A stretch of DNA of 64,000 nucleotides from Rubellimicrobium rubrum (GTDB taxonomy: Bacteria; Pseudomonadota; Alphaproteobacteria; Rhodobacterales; Rhodobacteraceae): assembly GCF_006152115.1 (NCBI RefSeq), contig NZ_VDFU01000023.1, positions 1 through 64,000 of the forward strand, written 5' to 3'. Each line of letters begins with the position of its first letter. The first letter of the stretch is position 1. Positions 52,209 to 60,389 of the stretch are shown here, in pieces. The position numbers and the translations under genes were made by a program. Below the pieces are notes generated by a model. The model was not told where the DNA came from, made no database searches, and saw only the letters and a list, made by a program, of their open reading frames with translations.

Positions 52209-52486
52209 GAAGCTTTTTGCTTAATCGCCGCAGAGCCGACTCGAACGTAGGCCAGAGGTTGTAAGAAGAGCAACGAGAAGTTGATCCTAGGGGCGCTCGG
52301 GCGAGACCTTGGTTGGGACTGATGGCCCTTTCACATGCATGGCGGCGGACGATTCTGCGCCACATCTTGGGATGCTCTGGTCGCCGTGTACTGCCTTCGG
52401 CTAGTTACCTCGTTGTTGTCTGAAGCTGCACTGACTGATGCACTGAGCCACAAGCCCGAGCCTGAAAGACGAGGGTTCTGTCGCCC

Positions 52487-52798
52487 TTGGCAGTGGGCAA
52501 GGGCTTGGGCGAGCTGGGGTATGAGGTGGTGGAGGCCTCCTCGGCGGAGGCTCTGGGCGTGGTGCGGAACGGTTTGCCGCTTGAGTTCGTGATAACCGAT
52601 CACCTCATGCCGGAAATGACCGTCTCCGACCTGGCCTGCACCGTACGGCAGCTGCGCCCCGGTGTTCCGGTCCTGACCATCTCGGGGTACGCCGAGAGCG
52701 AAGGCCTAGAGCCCGACTTGCCGCGGCTCAAGAAGCCCTTCCGCAAGGACGAACTCGTGGCGAGCCTCGCCGCCCTCGGGGATCGCGCCGTCTCCTGA
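52487..52798 (+). pseudogene. Response-regulator receiver lacking its first strand
   Basis: The frame, with only a TTG possible at 52487, gives GKGLGELGYEVVEASSAEAL, then the phospho-acceptor region EFVITDHLMPEMTVSD, the Ser in VLTISGYAESEG and the Lys in RLKKPFRKDELVASL. The first beta strand with the acidic pair is absent, since upstream sequence does not encode it in any frame. Without the Mg-binding Asp pair it should not be phosphorylated normally. It is probably truncated by rearrangement. Confidence 0.75.
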
Positions 52799-52838
52799 CC
52801 AGCTCTGTCATGTCCGGACGGCGGGCTGTTGGAAACGC

Positions 52839-53297
52839 CTATGAGCTTGCCTGATCGGTTGTAGGAAGGAAGCGGTACACCGAGGAGCGCGCACTGCCGA
52901 GCCGTTTTGCGATGGCCGAGGGGCTGAGCTTCTCCTTGTGCAGGCGGCGAACCTCGTCCGGGTCGATCTTGGGCTTTCGCCCCCTGTAGACGTCGCGCGC
53001 CTTCGCGGCTGCGATCCCCTCCATCTGCCGCTCGCGACGCAGGTTGGTCTCGAACTCGGCAAAGACGCACAGCATGTCGAGGAAGGTTTTGCTGGCGGCG
53101 GTGGAAGTGTCGACGGGCTGCTCGGTAGCCTTGAGCGTCACATCCTTGCTCTTCAGCTTAAGCACGAGGTTCTGCAGGTCCTTGAGCGAGCGCGCCAACC
53201 GGTTAATGCGGGTGATGACCAGGCTGTCGCCGGAACGGAGGGACTGCACGAGCAGGTCGATCTCCGACCGGCCTTCGCGCTGGGTGCCGGTTTTCTT
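52839..53297 (-). pseudogene. Serine recombinase cut at its N-terminus by an IS3 element
   Basis: The remaining part reads GRSEIDLLVQSLRSGDSLVI, TRINRLARSLKDLQNLVLKL, DMLCVFAEFETNLRRERQME and a helix-turn-helix end (VRRLHKEKLSPSAIAKRLGS). The catalytic Ser region (Y-A-R-V-S-T) is missing. Coding sequence ends exactly where the IS3 terminal repeat begins at 53298. No matching N-terminal piece lies beyond the right IS end at 56019. Confidence 0.85.
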
Positions 53298-53362
53298 TGG
53301 CCTACCCCCTGAAGAGTGGTCCTTCCTGAAGTAGGCTTTCGAGCCGGATGGAGGACGAGAGA

Positions 53363-53647
53363 ATGCCCCAGAAGAAGCACAAGCCGGAGGAGATCGTGGC
53401 CAAGCTCTGGCCGGTCGACGTGCTGGTGTCGCAGGGCCAGTGGGTGGCCGAGGCGATCCGCTCGATCGGCGTGACGCCGTTCACGTACTACTGCTGGCGC
53501 AAGGAGTTCGGCGGGCTGAAGACCGACCAGGTGAAGCGGCTGAAGGAGCTCGAGAAGGAGAACGAGCGCCTGCGGAAAGCCGTGTCGGACCTCACGCTGG
53601 AGAAGCTGATCCTCCGGGGTGAGGCCCATCGGCCGAACGCCTCGGGA
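53363..53647 (+). pseudogene. IS3-family OrfA, C-terminus disrupted
   Basis: GGAGG lies eight bases before ATG at 53363. The frame encodes the helix-turn-helix OrfA: KKHKPEEIVAKLWPVDVLVS, TPFTYYCWRKEFGGLKTDQV and the leucine-zipper-like ELEKENERLRKAVSDLTLEK. After LILRGEAHRPNASGN it runs into IS110 sequence, so the usual short C-terminus and the frameshift region to OrfB are lost. Confidence 0.85.
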
Positions 53648-53925
53648 AACTACTTCTCTATTCGGGGCTCATGGGTCAACTCCGTTAAGCGAGCCTTGGG
53701 CTCGGCGCGTGGTTGGTCCTGCGGAGCTCTCGCTTCTCTCCGGGGTCAGCCGCTTGGGCTGCCCCATGATGGGATCATAGGGAGTGGGCGGAGCCATCTG
53801 AGCCGCGCGATCAGCTGACACTGTTGCTCGAGTTTCCCCGGTCTCACCCGCTCCCGTCGTCCCCGCAGGGACCTCCTCCACGCCGGAGGAGCTCGAGGGC
53901 TTGGTCTATTGCTGCCCTTCCGACA

Positions 53926-54962
53926 TCATACCGTCTGGGCTGCGGACCAGCGGAAGTCAGTGCCGTCCCGCCACATGCGATGGAGCACGATGGCCAGCTT
54001 GCGGGCGACCGCCACCACGGCCTTCTGCATGCCCCGGCGCTTGGCCACGCCCATGCCCCAGGCCTTGAGCGTGCTCCACCGACCATGGGGGCTGGTGAGA
54101 AGCACGAGCGCGGCCTCGTAAAGGGCGGCTCGCATCATGGCGTCGCCGCATCGGGAGACCCGTCCCACGCGGGTGGTCTCTCCCGACTGGTAGAGCCGTG
54201 GCGTGAGCCCATAGTGCGCGCCCACGCAACTCGATCGGCTGAAGCGGGCGGGGTTGTCGACACAGGCGCGATAGGTGAGCGCCACGATCGGGCCCACGCC
54301 GGGAGCCGTCATGAGCCGCCGGCAGACAGGATCTTCGCGCACGGTGTCGAGGAGCATCTTGTGGAGCTTGCCCAGCTGCTCCCTCAAGGCTTCACGCGCG
54401 ACTAGGAGCGGGATCACCACGGCCGCCACGCCTGGCAGGTCGTCAACAAGCCCTCGCACGCGCGCGTCAAAGCCCGCGGCCCCTATAAGGCCGACCTTCA
54501 GGCCGAAGTTGCGCAGCTGGCCTCGGAGGTCGTTCTCGATGTCGTAGACCTTGCGCTGGAGGAGCTTGCGCGAGGTCAGCAGAAGGCGGCGCTGCTGGAT
54601 CGCGGGCGTCTTCACATGCACGGGCTTGAACAGTCCCACCCGCATCATCTGGCAATGCCTTGCGCGTCGTTGCGGTCGGTCTCGTTGATCCGCGCCGACA
54701 AGGCCGCGTGCATGTGACGGGTCTCGACGCAGATGGCCGGAAGTTCGGCCTCGACCAGGCCCGCGTAAAGCCACGGCGAGAGCGGACCCGCCTCCAGGCC
54801 GATCCGAGCGAAGACAAGCCCAAGGCCGAGCAGGTGCTCGCGGATCACCTTGGGATCGCTCTCGACAGAGGCGCGGTGAACGACCCGGCCCTGCGGATCG
54901 AGGATGCAGATGGACGTCTCCTTTACGGAGACATCGAGGCCGACAAAGTGCTGCTGGGACAT
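53926..54962 (-). pseudogene. IS110-family transposase, one frameshift
   Basis: ATG at 54962 starts the DEDD domain: QQHFVGLDVSVKETSICILD (first Asp), GLEAGPLSPWLYAGLVEAEL (Glu) and INETDRNDAQGIAR (Asp pair). Near 54655 one base is off and the frame shifts to MMRVGLFKPVHVKTPAIQQR, then VYDIENDLRGQLRNFGLKVG and the transposase-20 part, VCRRLMTAPGVGPIVALTYR with LTPRLYQSGETTRVGRVSRC. The enzyme is otherwise complete. It lies antisense within the IS3 element, between its two reading frames. Confidence 0.88.
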
Positions 54963-55038
54963 GGGACGGCTCCAGGTTGGGTTCGGGCCGCCAGTATGCC
55001 GCCATTGCCGCAGCGGAACGCGCCCCGAATACCCCATC

Positions 55039-55985
55039 TAAGCCCCGCCCGCCGTCGCTGCCTCGAGCATGTCAGGCAGACGTTCCAGATCCCGGAGCGC
55101 TTCGCCTGTCGCGTTCTGGGGCAGCATCGCTCGACACGAGCCGCAAGGCGCCGCGTGGGCGTGCCGACGAGGAGGCGCTGACCGCCGGCATTGTCGCGCT
55201 CGCTTCCCAGTACGGCCGCTGCGGCACCCGGCGCATCACCGCGCTCCTTCGGGAGGCCGGCTGGGCGGTGAACGTGAAGCGCGTCGAGCGGATCTGGCGG
55301 GGGGACTGAGGAGGATCAGGAAAGGCCCCAGTGGGGCGTATCCCCGACGAAGCGGAAGGTCCCGCGACGCAACCCAAGACGGGCCGGCTTTGGCTCGATG
55401 ACGGGTCGTGCATCCGTCTGCCACTCGAGCGCCCGAACCACGTCTTCACCTCACGACTTCGTCGAGGCCCGACCCCACGACGGAAGGACGTTCCGTATGC
55501 TCAACCTCATCGACGAGTTCAGGCGCGAGGGCCTGGCCATCCGGGTCAACCGGAAGCTCAACTCGACAGACGTCATCGACACCCTCACGGACCAGGTCAT
55601 TCTGCGCGGCGGGCCTGGCCACATCCGGTCCGACAACGGCCCCGAGTTCATAGCCCAAGCCGTCCGGACCTGGATCGCCGCGGTCGGGGCCGAGACCGCC
55701 TTCATCGAGCCCGGCAGCCCCTGGGAGAACGGCTTCTGCGAAAGCTTCAACTCCAAGCTTCGCGACGAGCTCTTGGACGAGCTCCCAGATGGCGAGGCGT
55801 TCTACAGCCTCGCCGAGGCCAAGGTCCTCATCGAAGGCTGGCGGCGGCACTCCAACACCAAGCGCCCCCACTCAGCTCTGGGCTACCGCCCGCCCGCCCC
55901 GGAGGTCGTCCAATGGCCAGCTTCGCCGCCCGGAGCCGCTTCGCCAGCCACCCCAGCCTTGGCGACCAAGCCCATCATGCATTAA
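55039..55985 (+). pseudogene. IS3-family OrfB (rve integrase), several lesions
   Basis: The start is RRRRCLEHVRQTFQIPERFA and CRVLGQHRST, then a frameshift to EALTAGIVALASQYGRCGTR and NVKRVERIWRGD with a TGA at 55307-55309. Further shifts follow (near 55390) before the integrase core NLIDEFRREGLAIRVNRKLN, IRSDNGPEFIAQAVRTWIAA, PGSPWENGFCESFNSKLRDE and GYRPPAPEVVQWPASPPG. The DDE residues are present but the gene cannot be read through. Confidence 0.85.
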
Positions 55986-56195
55986 GAGTGAGCCCGGACC
56001 ACCCAGTGGGGGCAGGCCAAGTCGCTTCAATTATGATGAGGGCACAGATTGCAGAGGAGTTCCCGGTTTTCTGTGCCGGGAGGTTTCGATCAGGAGACCT
56101 CATGGTGGAGCCCGTGATGACTCTCCAGCCAACCGTCGTTCCAGGCATCAAAGAAGTCCGACCCTGCCGGCAGGGGTTGTCCGTTTGGCTCAGGG

Positions 56196-56390
56196 CTAGG
56201 CGACGGCGCGGCTAGGTTCAGTCTCGCAAGCGGACTCGAAAAGGTCGGGCCAGATGCCAGCGTGATTCAAGAACTCCATGGCCCATGTCTCCGCGTGAGG
56301 TCCTGGGCGGCCTTGTTGGACCGCAAGCGCCGTGAGCTTACCGACCAGTTGATCGTAAGCGCGCTCGGGAATGAAGTGCTCGATTGTCAC
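56196..56390 (-). CDS. Small hypothetical protein (64 residues)
   Basis: GTG at 56390 with an AGGA eight bases upstream starts VTIEHFIPERAYDQLVGKLT, then AVQQGRPGPHAETWAMEFLN and HAGIWPDLFESACETEPSRA. The open frame extends nine codons further upstream to an ATG at 56417. The composition is protein-like, with paired Trp and acidic residues. No family was recognised. Confidence 0.5.
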   Translation of the reverse strand: MTIEHFIPERAYDQLVGKLTALAVQQGRPGPHAETWAMEFLNHAGIWPDLFESACETEPSRAVA

Positions 56391-56663
56391 TCTGCTCGTC
56401 CTGCCTTGGCTGCCCATGGCCGTTGTGCTCGGCCTACTTGGTGAAGCGCTGAGGACGACTGATGGGTTCCTGGTTGACGTGGCGCCGTGGTTCTATGGCC
56501 GTCACGCAAGAGGCTGCGAGGTCACAATGCCGCGCGAGAAGCCTTGGCCTTGACACACTCGTGGCGCTGGCTTGCGGACTTCTGCGCACGGCGGTGTGCC
56601 GTGCGCTCTTCCGGGATCATGTTGTTGCGCCTTGGGTAGCTGCGGCCGCTCGCGCCATGAGCC

Positions 56664-57974
56664 TCACAGGGTCGTATTTGGCGCCCCGATGCAAGCGCTG
56701 GCGAGGCCTTCGGCCCTACCGAGCTTATGCTGCAACAGCTCATCATCGTGGTTCTTGGTGAAGTTGGACTGGCTCTTCAGCAGCGCCGGCCGTCCGAAGT
56801 AGTAGCCCTGCACGAGCTCCACACCGATCTCACGCAAGGCTTGCACCTCCGCAGGCCGTTCCACGCCTTCGGCCACCGGGACAGCGCCGATACGTGCGGC
56901 AAGGCCAGCCAAGGTCGCCACGACCTGGAAGCGCCCGTGATCCGCGTCCAGGCTGCTCACGAGGGAGCGGTCGATCTTGATCTGGTCGGGGCGCAGCCGG
57001 GTGACATGCAGAAGGCTTGCAAAGCCCGCGCCGACATCGTCGACTGCAACCCGCACGCCGCTCGCCCGAAGGGGCCGCAACGCCTCAACCAAGGCGGGGT
57101 AGTCGGCCACGCTCGCGTGCTCGGTCAGCTCCAGAACGATACGGGAACGCGACGCTTCGGGCAGGATCCGGTCCCACTCGCCCGCCAAAAGCGCCTTGGG
57201 TGAAAGGTTGAGACTTAGCGAGTGGCCCTGTGCCAAAGGGTGGTACTGCTCGACAGCCCGCTGAACCGCTGCCTCTTCAAGCGAAACTCCGAGGCCGACC
57301 TCGTGGGCGGCCTCAATGAAGGCGGCGATGTCGCTCTCGCCCTCCACACGCAAAAGCGCCTCGTGCCCGACAACCACATCCGAGGTCAGGGCCATGACAG
57401 GCTGGAAGTGGATCTGGAAATCGTGGGCGTCAAGGATCTGCTGAACACGAGCATGCCTGTCCATCAAAGCCTGCTCACGACGCTCGACGTCGTCGATGTC
57501 GAGGGCCAAGACCTCGGCGCACAGTCTGAAGACCGTCAGGTCGCGTTCATTCAGGCTGTGGTCCCCCTGCCGCCGAAACGCGCAGACGGTGCCGAAAACG
57601 CGCCCTTGTGACAGACGGATGGGCACACTGAGGTGAGCGCCGACCGGGATTGCTCGGGTGGCTGCAAAGTCTGCGGCCGCTTGGAGTTGCTGCGCATCTT
57701 GGATCAACTCGGGCAAGCGGCCTTCAGCGACCGCGAGGCAGTAGGACTCGGAAGCGCGAGCGCTCGCGCCGGGAGAGATGCCCAGACATTCGAGACCCGG
57801 GTGGACGTCGGTGACTTCGAAGTGCCGCCACCCGTTCTCAAGCCGGGAGATGAAGGCCACCTCCATCCCGAAGAGTTCCCGAAGAGCGGAGGCGATGGAG
57901 TGCATCTTGCGTTGGAGCAGCTGCCGCGACGGGCCGGTCTTCAGGTTCAGGATCTCCGCGAGGCTCAGGGCCAT
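56664..57974 (-). CDS. GAF-EAL cyclic-di-GMP phosphodiesterase
   Basis: A 436-residue protein. A GAF-like domain (about 20-165; LRELFGMEVAFISRLENGWR, GAHLSVPIRLSQGRVFGTVC) precedes an EAL domain (about 180-425). The catalytic signature is kept: GHEALLRVE (EAL), SLNLSPKALL (Asn), IVLELTEHASV (Glu), VAVDDVGAGFASLL (Asp-Asp), DQIKIDRSLV (Lys), VAEGVERPAEV (Glu) and VQGYYFGRPA (Gln). No GGDEF domain is present. It should hydrolyse c-di-GMP to pGpG in the cytoplasm in response to a GAF ligand, affecting surface attachment or exopolysaccharide. Confidence 0.93.
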   Translation of the reverse strand: MALSLAEILNLKTGPSRQLLQRKMHSIASALRELFGMEVAFISRLENGWRHFEVTDVHPGLECLGISPGASARASESYCLAVAEGRLPELIQDAQQLQAAADFAATRAIPVGAHLSVPIRLSQGRVFGTVCAFRRQGDHSLNERDLTVFRLCAEVLALDIDDVERREQALMDRHARVQQILDAHDFQIHFQPVMALTSDVVVGHEALLRVEGESDIAAFIEAAHEVGLGVSLEEAAVQRAVEQYHPLAQGHSLSLNLSPKALLAGEWDRILPEASRSRIVLELTEHASVADYPALVEALRPLRASGVRVAVDDVGAGFASLLHVTRLRPDQIKIDRSLVSSLDADHGRFQVVATLAGLAARIGAVPVAEGVERPAEVQALREIGVELVQGYYFGRPALLKSQSNFTKNHDDELLQHKLGRAEGLASACIGAPNTTL

Positions 57975-58097
57975 GTGGTCGCCGCCAGATGAACTGCATG
58001 TTCAACTCAGGATTGCTCAGCACTCTGGTAGAGTCAACGGAACGTTGTGGGCACTGCTGACGAACAGACTGGCTGGCTCCCGATCACGGCTCCAGGG

Positions 58098-58318
58098 TCA
58101 ATGGTAGTTCATTGGGGCATTTTCGGCTAGCGTCACGGCGGGCCAGGCTTGGGGCGTGGGGAGGAGTTGGACCTGTGGGGCGGGCGGAGTCCACCGCAGA
58201 GTCGAGTGCGGGCGCATGGTATTGTAGTGCCGGCGCCAGCCCTCGATGAGGATCTGGGCCTCCCGGAGCGAGTAGAAGATCTCTTCGGGGAGCCTCAGGT
58301 GGTCTTGCCAGTGATGTC
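58098..58318 (-). mobile_element. IS3-family orfB C-terminal fragment
   Basis: A minus-strand frame without a start reads EEIFYSLREAQILIEGWRRH, YNTMRPHSTLRWTPPAPQVQ and ends NAPMNYH with TGA at 58098-58100. This is the conserved end of an IS3 OrfB. The rest of the element is missing. It ends 13 bases before the MFS stop codon. Confidence 0.75.
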
Positions 58319-58331
58319 TAGGGCATTGCAG

Positions 58332-59531
58332 TCACTGGTCCGCGATCCGCGCCGCCCCGGCAAAGGCCCAGATGACAAGCCCCAGACCCGCAACAGCGGC
58401 CAGCCCAATAGCCAGTGTGGTGGCTTGAGCGACAAAGCCCACAAAGGCAGGTCCCGCGATCAGGCCCACGTAGCCCAGCGACACCACGGCAGCCATGCCG
58501 CGGCCAGCGTGCTCAAGATCGGCCTTGCCGCCGGCGGCAAACAGCACCGGCGCCATGAGACCGACTGTCAGGCCGCAAAGGGCAAAGAACACGAGCGCCA
58601 TAGGGGCGGACGGGCTTACGAGGGCCAGCGCGAGGCATAAGGCCGTAAGCCAAGCGGAGTGCCGCAGCACCCGTGCCGATCCCAGGCGCGTCCGCAGCAC
58701 GTCCCCGCTCAGGCGCGACACCGCCATGCAGCCAAAGAACGCAGACACGAGAAGCGAGGTGAGACTGGCTTCTGCGGCGAAGGTCGTGCGCAGGTGGATC
58801 CCGGCCCAGTCCAAGACAGCCCCCTCGATCAGCAGAGCAATGAGGGCCAGAAGCCCCAAGCCCACCGTGGCGCGGTTGGGAACGGCCAGCGGCTTGTTCG
58901 TCGTGCCCCGGTCCACATCGGCCGGAAGCAGGAAGCGTCCCGCGACCAAGGCGAGACCCATGCAAAGAAGCGTGGACAAGGCCATGCGCTCAGGCTCGGA
59001 GATGCGCTCGATGAGGAGCGAGGCCACACCGGCGGCAAGGAGGCCCGCCACGCTGAAAAGCCCGTGGAAGCCCGAGAGCACTGCGCGGCCCATTCGCTTC
59101 TCGACTTCCATCCCGTGAGCGTTCATGGCGACATCAGTCATGCCGGCGAGGGCTCCAAAGGTGCTCAGGGCCGCCACGAAGGCCCAGTAGGTGGGCGCAA
59201 GCGCGAGGAGCGGCAGGCATGCTGAGGCGAGGGACGCCGTCCAGATCAGCACGCGCGCGCTGCCGAAGCGGTTGATCAGAACACCCACGGGGATCATCCC
59301 GACAATGCCGCCCCCGCCCATGCACAGCAGGGCCGCACCGAACCAGGCGGGGCTCACATCGAGCCGCTCCTTGGCCAGCGGGATGTGCGGAACCCAGGTC
59401 GCGATGAACACGCCGAAGACGAAGAAAAAGGCGGCCACGGCCCAGCGGGTCTGGTGAAGGGGCGTAACGAAGGGCGGGGTCAAGGCGACCAAGGCTGCGA
59501 ACTCCGTGATCAGGATGGCGGTCCCATACAT
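58332..59531 (-). CDS. MFS transporter
   Basis: A 399-residue polytopic protein with about 12 helices. It carries a motif-A-like loop (GVLINRFGSARVLIWTASL), FVFGVFIATWVPHIPLAKER in the first helix region and SRLSGDVLRTRLGSARVLR in the central loop. It resembles the YbjJ/fucose-permease-like MFS group. AAGGAAGGTG precedes the ATG at 59531. The frame extends 32 codons upstream without a site. The substrate is unknown. Confidence 0.88.
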   Translation of the reverse strand: MYGTAILITEFAALVALTPPFVTPLHQTRWAVAAFFFVFGVFIATWVPHIPLAKERLDVSPAWFGAALLCMGGGGIVGMIPVGVLINRFGSARVLIWTASLASACLPLLALAPTYWAFVAALSTFGALAGMTDVAMNAHGMEVEKRMGRAVLSGFHGLFSVAGLLAAGVASLLIERISEPERMALSTLLCMGLALVAGRFLLPADVDRGTTNKPLAVPNRATVGLGLLALIALLIEGAVLDWAGIHLRTTFAAEASLTSLLVSAFFGCMAVSRLSGDVLRTRLGSARVLRHSAWLTALCLALALVSPSAPMALVFFALCGLTVGLMAPVLFAAGGKADLEHAGRGMAAVVSLGYVGLIAGPAFVGFVAQATTLAIGLAAVAGLGLVIWAFAGAARIADQ

Positions 59532-59701
59532 GGGGCACCTTCCTTTGTCAGGGGCGGAGGTCCTCGTGAGCGGCAGCCGGCGCTGGAAGTCCCGTGCCCA
59601 GCGTCTCGGCAGTTCCGAGAACAGCACAGAAGGCAGACCGACACGTCCCTTCCTGGAAGGAAGATTGGTCCGACAGACCCATGGCGAACGGCGATCCAGG
59701 G

Positions 59702-59959
59702 TTATGCAATGCTTGCACGTCGCCAGAGGACGCCCGCGCGCGGCCAGCGCAAGCGCAGCATCTGGCCCAGCTGCACGAGGTTCAGGACCAGGAACACGAC
59801 ATTCCAGGCCACCACGTTCATCATGGGCTCAGGCTGGCTGTAGAAGTAGATCACCACGCAGGTCGTGCCGACCACGGACAGAAGCCGGAGCCGAAGCATG
59901 TCGGTGGTAAAGTAGCCCAGGACGAAGAAGACGTTGGCGGCGTTGATAAGAACGTTCAT
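59702..59959 (-). CDS. Small membrane protein, CBU_0592/Popeye-like
   Basis: An 85-residue protein with three hydrophobic helices: LINAANVFFVLGYFTTDMLR, LLSVVGTTCVVIYFYSQPEP and NVVAWNVVFLVLNLVQLGQM. The pattern L-G-Y-x-T-x-D-x-L-x-L-R-x-L with Y-F-Y-x-Q-P-E-P and W-N-x-x-F-x-x-L-N matches the small bacterial Popeye-like membrane proteins. The function is unknown. It lies in the same direction as the MFS gene, 170 bases upstream of it. Confidence 0.7.
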   Translation of the reverse strand: MNVLINAANVFFVLGYFTTDMLRLRLLSVVGTTCVVIYFYSQPEPMMNVVAWNVVFLVLNLVQLGQMLRLRWPRAGVLWRRASIA

Positions 59960-60389
59960 GACAAAGACTCAAGTTCAACAGTTCAAATAACGAGCCGGCC
60001 GCAGCGCGTGGCTGACGGCCCAGGCCCAAGTGAAATTCAGGCGGGCAGGACCAATCGGTGCGGGTGAGTGGCCTCAGTTGCCACGCCCGCAACCCCGAAC
60101 GTCCTGGGCGCTCTCTCGCGCCGAGCGGGGTCCGCAACAAGTCAGGAAAACAGGACCACAAGGCTGGCCACGTGGCCTAGCAGACTTTCGTCCAGGGCTG
60201 AGAGCCATTCTGTCCGACAAGGCTCTAGACCCGCTCCCAGCCCTGTCCGATATGGCCCGAACCTACCCCGTTTGCACCGTCTCGGTTGTCCGATGCACCT
60301 GATCGGCTGGGCTATACCCTGGCCCGGCATTCCGATGATCTTGAGACAAGTCGCAAAGTCTCGGCCCCTGAGCCCTTTGGGCCGAGGTC
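59960..60389. other. Intergenic, no gene recognised
   Basis: About 430 bases between the kinase stop and the small membrane-protein start, both on the minus strand. No coding frame or clear hairpin was found. Confidence 0.4.

Larger units (their letters stand above)
53298..56019 (+). mobile_element. IS3-family element with an IS110 inserted inside
   Basis: TGGCCTACCCCCTGAAGAGT (53298 on) and the reverse complement of the right end, TGGCCTGCCCCCACTGGGTG (56019 back), are imperfect terminal repeats. OrfA begins at 53363 and orfB resumes near 55039, but between them about 1.4 kb of IS110 sequence is inserted (about 53648-55038). The host element cut a recombinase gene at 53297. The right end is almost identical to the IS3 tip at 1-68. 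No target duplication could be recognised. Confidence 0.85.

Noticed and set aside
53285-56030. Target-site duplication flanking the IS3 element
   Set aside because: The bases outside the terminal repeats (CTT on the left, AGT on the right) do not match, so no duplication is claimed.
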